From Polytrichum commune (Eukaryota > Streptophyta > Polytrichopsida > Polytrichales > Polytrichaceae): a DNA stretch of 64,000 nucleotides. The notes under the pieces are model-generated. The model did not search any database. It saw nothing but the letters and a program-made list of their open reading frames with translations, and had not been told where the DNA came from. The number at the start of each line of letters is the position of its first letter. Positions within the stretch are counted from its first letter, which is position 1. The position numbers and the translations under genes were made by a program. Positions 1-13,197 of this stretch are shown here, in pieces. The stretch lies in contig OX485805.1 in assembly GCA_950295325.1 (NCBI GenBank), forward strand, positions 12,248,501 through 12,312,500, written 5' to 3'.

Positions 1-116
1 AGGAAACACTAGGTCACACTTGGAATGTTAGGTGCAGTTTGCTAATGAATGAAAAAGAGAACCTGTAAGGTTTGCATTACAGCTACTCATGAAGATGGAA
101 CTTTCGTGAGCAGAAA

Positions 117-3100
117 ATGGTTGAAGAACAGGACCGGCGACCGCAGACCCCTAGGACTCCACAGTCATCAGTGAGAGGACTGCGCATGAGGTATTTCTTC
201 TCTTATGAACCCTGTTTTAGTGCTGAATCTTGGGTGATCAAACATTGGTCATGAGCGCCAAGCATCCTGTAGTATTGTGGAGCATTGTGGAGCTCAACAA
301 CTCCATTTGCTGGCTGCAGGGATTGGAATGGACTTTCAGGAATGGAGGATCCCGATGGTGTTTTTGCAAAGGTAGCAAACTGCATTGAGCAACTTCGGAC
401 AGCTTCAATATCAGCACATGAGAAGGAGCTCGTCTCTAGGCAGCTATTTGAGCTGGTTAACACACGGCAGGATGCCAGGGTAGCAGTTGGCTCCCACTCA
501 CAAGCTGTGCCTCTGTTGGTTGCATTGCTTAGATCGGGATCTTTACCAGCCAAGGTGAATGCAGCTGCAATTCTGGGGGTTCTATGCAAAGAAGAGGACC
601 TGCGTGTGAAAGTACTACTGGGTGGTTGCATTCCTCCATTGTTAGCACTCCTAAGATCCAATTCTTTTGAGCCACAGACAGTGGCCGCTGAAGCCTTGAA
701 TGCAGTCTCTCAGGGAGGCGCTAGAGACCATGTGGGATCTAAGATTTTCTCCACAGAGGGAGTGGTTCTCAGCTTGTGGGAACAGTTGCAACCCAGGTAC
801 AAGCTGGAAAAATCAGTTCCTGGATTACTTACAGGAGCTCTTCGCAATCTCTGCAGCAGCACTGAAGGCTTTTGGCCTGCTACCTTAAAAGCAGGTGGCG
901 TGGAAATCCTAGTGGGGCTCCTGGAATCTGGAAATGCACCTGCGCAAGGAAATGCAGCATCTTTGTTGGCTAGTCTAATGACATCACTAGAGGAAAGCAG
1001 TCAACATGTGCTGAAGGCCGGAGCTATGGGACCACTTCTGCAGCTCTTGACGAATGAAGACATTTCAGTGCGTGCAGAAGCTGCTGGTGCATTGCGTGCT
1101 CTCTCAGCCCATAACGAAGAAGCTAGGCAGGCTATAAGATCAGCAGGTGGGATGTCTAGGTTGATTGGTGCAACAGTTGCTCCTTCTAAGGAATTTATGC
1201 AGGGCAAGTTTGCTCAAGCTCTGCAAGAAAATGCCATGGGTGCCTTTGCAAATATATCAGGTGGTATGCACGCTGTTATTTGCACCCTTGGGGAGAGTAT
1301 CAACTCCAAGCAAGCAGAAGCAGAAACTGCTGATGCTATTGGAGCATTGGCATATGCACTGATGGTCTTGGATGAAACTGATGAGTCAGTGAAAGCCGTG
1401 GATTCAATCCAAATTGAGCAAGTTCTGATTAAACATCTTGGGCAGAACAAGTCACAGCTGATTCAAGAGCGTGCTGTTGAAGGCTTGGCCAGTCTTTACG
1501 GGAATGCTCATCTTGCAAGTGGCTTAGAGCATGCTGAAGGCAAGAAGATGCTTGTTGGACTCATCACAATGGCAAATATTGAATTTCAAGAGGATCTCAT
1601 GATGTCACTGATGGACATCTGTTGTGGCCATAGAGATCTATGGCAAGCACTCCGAGGCCGAGAAGGAGTTCAGTTGCTTATTTCCCTGCTGGGTCTTTCT
1701 ACTGAGCAACAGCAAGAATATGCAGCTGCCTTGCTCTCCATCTTATCACAAGAGATAGATGAGAGCAAATGGGCCATTACTGCAGCTGGAGGTATTCCTC
1801 CATTGGTGCAACTGCTAGAGACTGGATCAGCAAAAGCAAAAGAGGATTCAGCAATCGTTCTTGGCAACCTTTGCAGTCACAGTGAGGATATTCGAGCTTG
1901 CGTTGAGACAGCAGAGGCTGTACCTGCTCTCTTGTGGTTGTTGAAAAATGCTGGTTTGAAGGGCCAAGAAATTGCAGCAAGGGCTCTTACGCAACTGGTG
2001 CGAGACTCAGATGCAAGCACCATCAGCCAGTTGACTGCTCTGCTAACTGGTGATTTGCCAGCATCCAAAGTCCATGTACTACATGTTGTGGGTTGTCTGC
2101 TTACGGTGGCTACTCAGGAAGAAATCTCAATGGAGGGTGCTGCAGCCAATGAGGCGCTGCAGACTCTGATAGAGCTCCTCAAGACAAGTAAAGAGGAGAG
2201 TCAAGAACATTCTGCCTCTGTCCTTGCTGAAATTTTCACTGCAAGACCAGATCTCTGTGAGAGCCCTGCTATTGTCAAGGGAATTGCACCATTGATAAAG
2301 TTGTTGAGTGTGGAGAATGAGCAGATCGCCATGCAAGCAGCACGGGCCCTTGCAGCACTTTTCTGCAGCATTGAACAAAACCGAAAAGTGGCAGAGGAAG
2401 GAAAGGATGCAATACTGCCCCTCATCAGTCTTGCAAAGTCCTCTATCATTTCAGTGGCAGAAGTTGCAACCACTGCTTTAGCAAACCTCTTGCTGGATGC
2501 AGAGGTTGCGGAAGAGGCACCTGCAGATGAAATTATATTACCCCTCACTCGTGTATTGCAGGAGGGCACCTTGCTGGGCAGGGAACATGCTGCTGGGGCC
2601 CTTGCACGGTTGCTTCGTTCACGTCCTGTAGACGATGTGATGGCAGAAAGTGTCCATCATTGTGGAACTGTCCTCGCTTTGGTGGCTCTTCTTGCCAATA
2701 CAAACTTGGAAGATAGTTCCACTTCTGAAGCTCTTGAGGCGCTTGCATCATTAGCTCGGACAAAACGGGGCGGTTTTAGTCGTCCACCATGGGCAGTTCT
2801 GGCAGAAGTGCCCTTCAGCATGGGCCCACTGGTGACATGTCTGGCAGTAGGCCTACCAATTGTGCAGGAGAAGGCCATTGAGGTCCTTTCGAGGCTATGC
2901 AGGGACCAACCTGTGGTCCTTGGTGACCTGATTGCTGATAATCCCAAATGCATTGCAGCACTAGCGGATCGCATTATTCACTCTTCCAACTTAGAAGTGA
3001 AAATTGGAGGTACTGCACTGCTAATATGTGCAGCAAAAGAGCACCGGCAAGTGTCTATGGAAGCTCTTCGTGAAGCGGGCACCTCAGCTGAGCTTATCCG

Positions 3101-6100
3101 ATCTTTGGTGGATATGCTGGGATTCAAGCCTGCAGAAGACATAACAGATACCACGAGCATTGATCTCGATGACGATCTTATCAGTGATGCTGATGAAGGT
3201 GAAGTATCCAGAAGGAAGGAGAATGACCTTGAAGGAACAGATGGGGATACTTTTCTCGACCATGGCCCTGCACAGATTTTGGGAGGAACAGTTGCTCTAT
3301 GGTTGTTATGTGTGATTGCATCTCATGACAGCTTAAGCAAAGTTGCAGTTATGGAGGCTGGTGCGATTGAGGTGCTAACAGAGAAACTGGCTATCTTTGC
3401 ACCCAATGCTCGAGAGGTGAGAATTTTCTTCGCAGTGCTTTGAGGATGCACACATCCTCATTATTCTGCTCTTTATTCCTCTCAAACGGCCAACTCCTCC
3501 CATAGATTCTTGTGAATGCTTTTGGGGATCGGTACATTGTCTGTTTCATGTTCATAATGGAATCACATTACCCTTTCAAACAGTATGAATAAGTTGATTG
3601 TGTATAGGTAGATCAATCATTTGAGCAGTGACAACTTGCCTTTTTTCAACACCCACATAAAGAGGTTGGGTCCAAGTTGTGTGCATACATCAAGCACAGT
3701 CAACAGTTAATTTAAAAAATGTAAGCTTAGTTGTATGTGTGCGTTCAGGTAGATTATAGGTCTATGAGTTCTTCTTAACTTTTGTGGAATTTCTCTTCTA
3801 TATGTGAAGTGACATCACGTCATGTACCACAAGAACCTGGTCTCTTTCTTTGCCTCAAGCTCACCACGGCATGGTGCTACCCTCGTCTTGACCAATTTGA
3901 ACTGTGATTCAAGAGTGGTTCAAGATCAGCTTGATGCACTGGTGGATTCAATTTCTTCTGACCTGATACTATATCATTTTTTTTTTGGTACGTAAGGATG
4001 CATCTAACTAAAGCTTGTCAAATTTTCGGAGCAGGCTGAAGTGGAGGACAATGGAAGTACCTGGGTGAGTGCACTTTTACTTGCAATTTTGTTTCAAGAG
4101 CGAGATGTGACACGTGCAGCTGCAACAATGCGAGCAATTCCATCACTGGCAACTCTGTTGAAGTCACAGGAAGCAATCGACAGATACTTTGCAGCCCAAG
4201 CCCTAGCCAGCCTCGTCTGCAATGGCAGCCGGGGGACTTTGTTGGCTGTTGCGAATTCAGGGGCAGCAGGTGGTCTTATTCCACTGCTAGGCAGCCTCGA
4301 GTCGGACATGAGCAACTTAGTTGCTTTGTCTGAGGAGTTCTCACTGCCTCGCAATCCTGATCAGGTGGCCTTGGAGCGCCTGTTCCGAGTTGATGATATT
4401 CGAGTAGGAGCTACTGCCCGGAAAGCCATCCCAGCGCTGGTGGATTTGTTAAAGCCACTTCCAGATCGGCCAGGTGCTCCACCACTTGCCCTTGGTCTCC
4501 TGACACAGGTTGCAAAGGGTAACAATGCCAATAAGCTTGCCATGGCAGAAGCTGGGGCTTTGGATGGGCTGACAAAGTACTTATCCATCGGTCCTCAAGA
4601 TGCAATTGAGGAGGCCACAGCAGATCTTCTGAGAATTCTATTCAGCAGTGCAGAACTCCGCCGTCACGATTCTGCAACTGGTGCTGTTGAACAGCTTGTA
4701 GCTGTCTTACGATTTGGAACCCGAGGCTCTCGATTAAGTGCAGCTCGGGCCCTCCAGGGATTGTTTGCTGCTGAGCATATCAAGGTGGGGTATGCTGCTG
4801 CGCAAGCTGTATCCCCACTGGTGGAGATGTTGAGCTCTGGAGTGGAGAAGGAGCAGCGTGCAGCAATTGGTGCACTTATGAAACTTTCAGCAGACAACCC
4901 ACCCAAGGTGCTGGCTATTGCAGATTCGGAAGCAAATGCAGTGGAAGGGCTCTGCCGGGTGTTGCTATCGGACTGCTCATTGGAATTAAAAGAGGAGACT
5001 GCAAACCTTTGCAGAACCTTGTTTAACAATCCACGAGTGAGATCCACACCTGCTGCAACTTGCTGCATTTCACCCCTAGTTGCCCTGCTGGATGTGGATT
5101 CACCTTCTGCCCAGTACGCAGGTGCTTGTGCCCTTGACAATCTACTGGACGACGAGCAACAAGCAGAGGCTGTTGCTGCAAATGGAGCTGTGGTGCCTCT
5201 AGTTAGCCTGGTAGTTGGAACCAATTTTAGTCTGCATGAAGCTGCTGTTAGTGGGCTCATTAAGCTGGCGAAGGATCGCCCTCTCTGCAAGTTGGACATG
5301 GTCAAAGCTGGGATCATCGACAACGTATTGGAAATATTGCCAGAAGCCCCTGACACACTCTGTGCTCTCATTGCAGAGTTGTTGCGCATCTTGACGAACA
5401 ACAGCAGCATTGCCAAGGGAGCTGCGGCCGCAAATGTTGTTGAACCTCTTTTCTATTCCCTCACACGACCGGAGTTGAGCACTTCCGGTCAGCACAGTGC
5501 AATGCAAGTGTTAGTAAACATTCTTGAGAAACCCCAAAGACTTGCCAACCTGAACCTGACGCCCAATCAGGCTATCGAGCCTCTCGTGCTTCTGCTCGAC
5601 TCTCCGTCACAGCCTGTCCAGCAGCTGGCAGCAGAGCTACTATCCCATCTTCTGGCACAAGAGCAATTCCAGCGTGATGTGTTCACCCAACAAGCAGTGG
5701 TTCCCCTTGTGAGGCTAGTTGGAGTTGGTGTTCCTAGCTTACAAAAAGAGGCCATCAAGGCTCTGGAGAGCGCCTCGAACAGCTGGCCGAACGCGGTTGC
5801 AGATGCTGGAGGCATTATTGAACTTTCCGCTCTCATGCTGCAAACAGATCCTCAGCCACCACATGCTCTGTGGGAAGCTGCAGCATTGGTGCTTTCGAAT
5901 GTTCTCCGCTTCAGCTCCCAGTACTTTGTCAAGGTGCCAGTTGCAGTCCTTGTGAAGTTGATGCGCTCAAGCAATGAAGCAACTGTGGTGGTGGCTCTGA
6001 GTGCCCTTCTGGTGCTGGAGAGAGACGATTCGTCAAGTGCTGAAGGAATGGCCGAGGCAGGGGCGGTGGAGGCATTGCTGGAGCTTCTGCGTTGCCATCA

Positions 6101-8021
6101 ATGTGAAGAAGCCGCTGCTCGTCTCCTGGAGGCTTTGTTTAACAACATCAAGGTGCGGGAAACAAAGGCGGCCAAAATGGCCATTGCGCCATTGGCACAA
6201 TATTTACTGGACCCGCAAACACGAACGCAGCCAGCACGACTTTTGGCGGCCTTAGCACTCGGAGACTTGTTTCAGAACGAAGGGCTTTCTCGAAGTAACG
6301 ATGCTGTGTCGGCATGCCGAGCGTTGGTGAGCTTGCTGGAGGATCAGCCAACCGAAGAAATGAAGATGGTGTCTGTGTGTGCTTTACAAAACCTCGTGGT
6401 AAACAGCCGTGCAAATAAGCGGGCTGTGGCAGAGGCTGGGGGCATCCAGGTGGTGCAAGAGCTTTTGGGATCGAGTAACGCAGAGAGTGCCGGGCAAGCT
6501 GCTATATTGATGAAGCTTGTGTTTGCAAATCATACAATTCAAGAGTACGCCTCAAGTGACATTATTCAAGCTCTAGCAGGTACAGTATTTTTTTTCTTAA
6601 CTCGTGAGAATGATACACTAATGTAGTTGAACTACTCTCACCTTGCAATATCCTCATATTTCAATAGAACTGATTAATTCACATACTGTAGCACCTTATT
6701 AGTTCAGGCACTTCACTTGCAGGAATTGATATTATTATCTTGCCACATCAACACTTTCACATATTCCCACCAACCATTGCGTGGCATATGGCATCTTTAG
6801 TCAAGAAATAATTATTTTGTGCCGAAACTGATGAGGTATTATGGTATTCATAAAACAGCGGCCATGGAGAAGGATCTCTGGGCAACAGCCTCTGTAAGCG
6901 AGGATCTCGTGAAGGCATTGACAGTTATGCTCGGCAACTTCAGCCGATTGCGTTCCACCAATGAAGCTACACAATGTATTCCACAGCTTGTGGGTGCCCT
7001 GAAGGCAGGTAATGAAGCAGCACAGGAAGCTGCACTCGACGCACTTTATTTGCTCCAAGAGGACTGGGTAAATAGTCCTGAGGAGGTAGGTAAAGTACAA
7101 TCCGTGGCAGCAGCTGAAGCAATTCCAATGCTGCAGTTCATGGTAAGAGAAGGGTCACCAAGGTTTGCAGAGAAGGCCGAAATTATATTGCAATGCTTGC
7201 CTGGCAGCTTAGTGGTCACCGTTAAGCAAGGTCACAATCTCAAGCAGTCCATGGGAAGTACAAATGCATTCTGCAAGCTTACACTCGGCAACGGTCCTCC
7301 ACGTCAAACCAAGGTCTGTGAAGGTCACCCTTGGAACTCTCTAGCTCCTCCATTTTCAGTCGCTTTAGGTTTTTCAATGCCCAGTGGTATATGTGTATAA
7401 TGTTATTACATTATTTATGAGCCTCTTCACAGTCAGTGTCCCTATGTTTAACTTTGGTTTCATCGCGTCCATAAGTGTAGTTCGAAAGAAGTAAGAAGAC
7501 TCATTGCTTTCTTGTGCGTCTTGTAGGTTGCGACTGGTTCCTCTCCAGAGTGGAAGCAAAGTTTTGCCTGGGCATTTGAAAACCCACCAAAGGGTCAAAA
7601 GCTTCACATATCTTGCAAAAGCAAAGGTGCTTTTGGCAAGGTTAGTTGCAAAACTGCAGTTCCATGTGTGTTGAAGGCTTTTGACATGCCTTGGCTGTTC
7701 TAACGTTCTAACTATACATGCAGAACTTAATTTATCCACAATGTATCTCGAGTCAGTGCATTTTCGTGCAGTTAGAGTACATACAGGATTCTGCTGCTGA
7801 TGGTCCTAATATTGCTCCTTGCCATGTGAATTATATCCTCTAATGCAAGGTTTTTTTTTTCCCCCTGGTTTATGCAGGGCTCACTGGGAAAGGTGACTAT
7901 TCAAATTGACAGAGTGGTAATGCAGGGGACTGTCAGTGGGCAGTATACTTTGCAGCCTGAGACAAACAGGGATGGCTCTGCTCGAACCTTGGAAGTTGAA
8001 TTTCAATGGTCCAATCGGTAA
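117..8021 (+). CDS. CSI1: Cellulose synthase-interactive protein (CSI1/POM2-like), ARM repeats plus C2 domain
   Basis: Exons 117-190, 320-3416, 4035-6579, 6859-7313, 7527-7640 and 7878-8021 join in frame into about 2142 aa, close to Arabidopsis CSI1 (about 2150 aa). All introns are GT-AG. Most of the protein is armadillo-type repeats, recognisable by blocks such as [55 protein letters not shown] and [22 protein letters not shown]. The last ~122 residues are a C2 domain ([46 protein letters not shown], ending EFQWSNR). In Arabidopsis CSI1 links plasma-membrane cellulose synthase complexes to cortical microtubules; the same role is inferred here. I chose ATG 117 because it is the first in-frame ATG after a TGA at 90-92, and joining over the 129-bp intron gives a short Pro/Thr N terminus leading into MEDPDG, as in known CSI proteins. 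A start at 285 or 342 without the first exon is possible. Confidence 0.93.
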
Positions 8022-9096
8022 ACAGTGTATGATCTGTGAGTAGGAGCACGAGTACAGATTTGTATGATGAGATAGTATTTTGTGTATTGTATTCTAAAGA
8101 GTATCTGGAGCTTGCAAGCATACAGACGATACATTAAAAGATTGAGACTGGGGCCTTTTTTAGCCATTATAGATCATTAGGTAGACATCACATTAGGCAG
8201 CTCTCATGCATTTCTCAATGCATGTGAGATTTATTCGAAGAGACTGGCGGCTGTAAATGGATTTTACTGTTTGTTGTCACCTTCCATTAATCGGTAAGTC
8301 ATTCTACTCTCCACTCTCAAATTCAATGAGAGGCTGAGGTCCTACGGTTGGGGGCCTTGAGCAGCATGTTTGAATCATAAGTAATCGGTGGAATTTCCCT
8401 CGACAAGGCAAGATGTGGTTCAAAATGTCCACTGAGGTCATCCTTTCCAAGCTCAAATAGTTCACACATTATCAGGTTAAACATTGTGATGCTTTGGCTT
8501 CTCAAATGGCTCATCCTTGTTATCAATATGAGATTTCTTGCCACAAAGGTCAATAAGGTCAGCGCTCTTCCCCATTCAACAGAGTTTTAAACTCAATTTC
8601 CCTAACATGAAATCCCTGTGGTCTCTAGCAATTGAAACTGCTAAATTAATAAGAGTGTTGTGGGTATGTTGATACCAGAGGACTCTTGACTTCAGCCACT
8701 CTGCTTTGGATTGCCCAGTTCAGAAGCAATGTTTTGTTGTTCTTATTAGATAGTTAACGCAAGGAGCTATTTGTCAGTCTCTACGGAATGGGCAATGCAT
8801 AGGAGGTATGGTCCATCTAATAAGAAGGTGACCAACATCCATTTAACGCACTGACCCACTTTTCTGTTGCTAACACATACAACCCTCAATTGTTTCAGGA
8901 CCTTCCAAAAACATGCTCGATTGGCGACTTTGAGAAGGCGACTGTGATATTCAAGGGTTAACTTGGCAACACCCATGTGAGCCCTATGGCTCGTAGAGCA
9001 TCTCCACTTATGGAGCTGTAAATGGGCCACTGCCATTGGGTTTTCTCCTCTTTAATAGCAAGACCGCATGCTACCCTCCCACCTCTAAAGTCCGTG
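8022..9096. other. CSI1-like 3' UTR and flank
   Basis: This holds the 3' UTR of the CSI1-like gene and then ordinary AT-rich spacer. I see no coding region or RNA gene; the polyadenylation site is not obvious. Confidence 0.5.
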
Positions 9097-9237
9097 TACC
9101 ATAGAGGGCTCTCTGTTTTGACACAAATTAATTATTTTCCCCTCAAAATCTGCTCACATTTGCTAAGATCCACTTGTATCCCACGTGGAAACTACATTCC
9201 GGCACAAATAAAGATGAATAGAGAGCCCTCTATGGTA
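9097..9237. mobile_element. Short foldback MITE-like element
   Basis: The 18-bp end TACCATAGAGGGCTCTCT (9097-9114) is repeated as a perfect reverse complement at 9220-9237. If TA is the target duplication, the element is 9099-9235. There is no coding capacity and the superfamily is not recognised. Confidence 0.5.
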
Positions 9238-10189
9238 AATCCAAAATTAATTAAGAGTCCCTATATCAAAAGTCCTTACTAAATTTGACAAGGTATAGGG
9301 TGGGAATAAGATTATGTACCAAAGGTCAAATGACAATTATGTGGCGTGTTAGGGCTCCTAATGTAGGCTTGGTTCGTCATGCTTAGAATTTGCACGCTCT
9401 ATGGAGTATTGCAGTTCCACCTCGTGCACCTTAGGGAGTCCCCCCACTCCCTTTTTCAGGTCTTGGTGGCTTTGTATGGTTCTCAGCAATGAAGTAAAAT
9501 TCATTTCATTTGTCTCAAAAGAAAAAAACAAAAACAAAGTCCATGTATATCTAAAATTCTCATTGCCCGACTTATTGTATGTGGCTTATGGGTGGAGACA
9601 GACTTAAAACATCTCTTTTGTCCTTATTGTGGCTCTTTAACAAACACTTTACTAAAACTAGACTTTTTCTTTTTAAATTGGAGTAAATTAGCAAAATGTT
9701 ACTAAATTTAGGCTCTAAATTAGTAAATACATGCCCTTAATTCATCTTTAAGTGTGATTAGTAAAGAAAATGAGCAATAATTATATTATATGATATGGAG
9801 ACAAAGCCCATATAACATAGGGAGAAGTCTTGATGCCTTGTGGACCCAAAAAACTTGCCTATCATATATGTAGATATTAGTACAAATATTTTGATTATAG
9901 TGAATCTTAGAATTGGGAGACCTCCCAATCAAAAATTAAAAGACATATTGAGCAAATCTCACAGTAAGATGTGGAGATCTCCTAGTGTGGCTCCAGATGT
10001 CAATATTGGAGAATCCACTAATATCACATTCTAAACCAAACTGGGGAAAATATGAGATCATTTACATAAAGAACACCAACTTCCCTTGATGTGACCTTTA
10101 AGACATAAACTATAAGAGTTTAGACACCATAATTATTGACATATACTAAAAGAGGTTGAGACATAAACTATAAGAACTCAACCCCTCAC
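9238..10189. other. AT-rich spacer
   Basis: No gene is visible. A 17-bp direct repeat, agacataaactataaga, occurs at 10101-10117 and 10159-10175, just before the LINE fragment. Confidence 0.4.
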
Positions 10190-11860
10190 CAACCCTCACC
10201 AAGACACCTAGATACTCGCACACCTCATTTCACACATCCTCACATACTTCCCTCAAATAGGTTTCCCAACATACCCAGGCGGAACCAAACCCAAAATTGT
10301 TACAATCCTATGTGCACACCAATTCAAGAGCCCCTCCATTATCCCTATCTTTACCGAAAGATTCATATATTGACATGAAGCCGCATTACACCTAACATAC
10401 TTACCACTCACACAAAATCCTAACCTAGTGGTCACACCCACCAAAGGTCAACCTCTCCAAGAAACGTTACCCCTCCCAACCTTGTTCTACACACAACCAC
10501 AACTCAAATACCCCATGACTCACACCTATTAAACGGATGGTTCATTCACCCCCCCCCCCCTTTCGCCAAGGCAAGGATTGCCGAACTAGGTATCTATAGA
10601 CTCCCCGGAAGACAAAATATCCTACGCTTGGAACTAACAACCATATACATAGCTTTCTACCTCACCAAAGACAACACCACCCACTCATATATATTCACGG
10701 ACAACCTCAACTTCATTTACCTAAGCCACGACCACCAAGACAAATTACTTGTACAAACTATAATCCAAAGACTATCACAACACACATCCACCCCACCCTT
10801 CAAAAAATCCGTGCCCACTCGGGCAGCCTGGGTAATGATGTTGTTGATAAACTCGCCAAATTTGATGTTAACAACCCAACATTACTCCCCCCCCCCCCCC
10901 CCCCCTATACACATGCACATACAACCTCTTTATGGCATTCCAAATCCTCATAGAAAACCCCTTCACTACACCCACCAAACACCTCAAATCCTACATACAA
11001 GAGGAATACACACTCCAACTCACAACCATAATCCTCCCCCAATACTTATACATAGCAAAATGGCTTGATGAAACCCACTGGTTCACTCTCCCCTCTCCAA
11101 CCACTTATGATCAACACCCCAATGCACAAATGCATAAATCACCCAAACCCTCAAAATACATGCATAATTAAAGAAAACACATAATCTAGGCCACCCAATT
11201 TCCCTCCCCTTTATGCAACCTACCCACTACAAGAAATTGACACACACTCCACCTACTCTCCATATGTACGAACACCACCCTCGATAACATCCAAACAACC
11301 AAACACAACAAATGGTATGGAAATTTCATAAACTCCTCCTTTCCTATTCATCAGCAAGAGACACATTCCTAATGAAAGCTAGCACCCACCTCGGAAGGCC
11401 CCTAGAGAACACAACCCTTCATTGTTTTACCCTTGCCTCTACACCACAAAACCATGCCAATGCCTTGCTAGATTAAAACCAAACATCTTTGTCATCACCA
11501 CCACCTCCTTGAAAAAAACTACACCCTACACCACCCAAAACTCAAGTCTACATATCATTGAAATCGTGTTCTACCAAGATCATGACCCCACCCCTGCCAC
11601 CCAATGGAAAAAACTAAAATACCAACCTTTGGTAAAGGCACTAGAAGAAGCCAGCTAGTATGTAATACTCACCGTCCTCATAGTAGGCATCTAGGGAGGC
11701 ATACACACAAACAACATTACCAACCTCTTCAAACAGTGCTACATATTTTTAGTGCCCATACATGCATGTATGCAACAAATCCACCTGATAGGTTATTAAA
11801 AACTCACTTTATTCATGCTCAACAAATAAAAATTGGAAAACCACCAACCCCTAATAATAC
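10190..11860 (+). mobile_element. Decayed LINE retrotransposon, 3' part of ORF2 (RNase H and C-terminal region)
   Basis: Read across frames, the plus strand gives pieces in the order expected for the end of a plant LINE ORF2: a linker after the reverse transcriptase (10250-10520), TDGSF-like followed by a C-rich break (about 10527-10560), the RNase H core NILRLELTTIYIAFYL (10617 on) with SYIFTDNLNFIYL, then KWYGNFINSS and LHLLSICTNTTLD (about 11250-11330), and a C-terminal stretch YQPLVKALEEAS (about 11620-11658). Frames are broken by stops, indels and poly-C runs (10550-10560, 10887-10905). I assign RNase H and LINE by motif pattern only; this copy cannot be active. The upstream reverse transcriptase and ORF1 are not found next to it. 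Confidence 0.65.
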
Positions 11861-11965
11861 TTGCCTAAACAAATACAAACTATAAAATTTCAGTGTTGAA
11901 TCCTACAACATGTTGCCCAAACCCACTCAAATAATTTTGATAATGGGATAGACAAACCCCAAAGA

Positions 11966-12034
11966 AGACACCCCTCGGGAATCGAACCCAACACAGGTTG
12001 CAACAAATCAAGACCACATGCCCTCGTAACACCC
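11966..12034 (-). other. tRNA-like relic with a B-box, possible SINE head
   Basis: On the minus strand the segment contains GGGTTCGATTCCC with a short T-arm-like stem (TTGGG/CCCGA), about 50 nt after a weak A-box-like stretch. The two ends do not pair as an acceptor stem, so it is not a working tRNA gene. It could be the tRNA-derived head of a SINE or chance. Confidence 0.25.
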
Positions 12035-12181
12035 ACCTTTGAAATACACACCATCGACAAAGAAAACTTATAATCTCCCCCAACTGGGCCTACAACGCCC
12101 TAGCCCTTGGTAACTATAAGGACCACTTCCAACATGAGGTTGTAGCATTTGTCCCATAGTCTTACGTAGTTAACCCACTCC

Positions 12182-13197
12182 ATGTTCGCGTATGAGCTTG
12201 CATCTATGATAAAGGTAAAACGTCCCTCACTCACACCAACACCAACAATTAGCATTGTCTGTCTCTCCGTTGACATTCAAAAAGGCCTACTAGTTCCCAA
12301 CATTTCCTTGCCTCCGGGACGCATTCCGGATTGGAACAAGCATGACACAAGCCACATCGAAGCTTTGTTTTAATTTGCGCATGCTTATCTCGACAATAAT
12401 GCATGCATGCTCTTAATGATCCCAACAATTAAAGGTGTAAAAGGAGATGTAATGACTTTAGCGGAGCCTTACAAATTCACAGTTAAGGAGTGGTGGGGCA
12501 TCGATGACTTGCTCTTGTGTGCAAGGGTTGAGGGTTTTCAAATGGTAAATGTTTAATTTAATGATTTTTACATTCTACAATAAAATAAAAGCATTGTTCA
12601 ATTGATTCATGATATCAAGTTGTTGTTGGTCATGCAGACTAGGCGATTACGCGTTGTAATGTTTGTGCACAAGAAGATGTCTTTGGTACGATTCAATTTC
12701 CAAAAACCCTATGTTGGTTTGGCTTGAATATCTAAAATATTGACCCTTTTTCACCTAAAAAATAAGGATACACATGCGTTGAATGATGGGGTACCTTGGA
12801 AAAATGTAAGGGAAAAAATATGCATTATCATTGCTAATGTTTTTTAAAGCATTGACAAACCCGGAGATGTGATTATTGATATCTTGCATCCACATGTGGG
12901 CATGTATTCCTTTGCATTTATTGATTTCTTGAGTGTTTATTGGTTTTCAATCCAACAACTTTTAGTTTCTAGTTAATGTTCTATTTCCAAGGTGCTTCCG
13001 TCCATGCATGCAAACATATCAGTCATCACCTCATTGCATTTGAGGGAGACTCTGCCATTTATGATGCTCTTCTCACTCCAGTATGTGATGTTGGTCCACT
13101 TGCACTCCTTGATAGAAGTTGGATGCAATTTCACTCCCTTGGTGATGACAATGCACTAGTTCATAAGGTGGTGAAACGTTCTTGTATTACTAAGTAA
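12182..13197 (+). pseudogene. Decayed intron-containing gene resembling a beta-class (N4/N6) amino-methyltransferase
   Basis: One frame runs 12182-12544 with a single stop (12371-12373) and contains GDVMTLAEPYKFTVKEW, which sits where beta-class methyltransferases carry the catalytic DPPY motif; here it reads AEPY. An intron fits at 12545-12637 (GTAAAT...CATGCAG), followed by TRRLRVVMFVHKKMS. After another gap come WKNVREKICIIIANVF (one stop) and KPGDVIIDILHPHVG, then ASVHACKHISHHLIAFEGD and SAIYDALL (to 13197). That order, with a motif-I-like GD-hydrophobic-D strand then R/H-H-x-I-x-FEGD, matches the C-terminal SAM-binding half of this class. The last join needs a GC-AG intron (about 12899-12991) or is decayed. 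A further acidic piece may extend to about 13525. Changed catalytic residues and stops argue that it is inactive. Family membership is inferred from motifs alone. Confidence 0.45.

Noticed and set aside
4664-5416. 250-codon minus-strand frame
   Set aside because: Antisense shadow of the CSI1 ARM-repeat exon, with no recognisable domain.
10545-10905. Poly-C runs as structured functional DNA
   Set aside because: They interrupt a decayed LINE frame and probably reflect slippage; no wider G4-type pattern of repeated G/C triplets is present.
11966-12034. Functional tRNA gene
   Set aside because: No acceptor stem pairing and no convincing anticodon arm.
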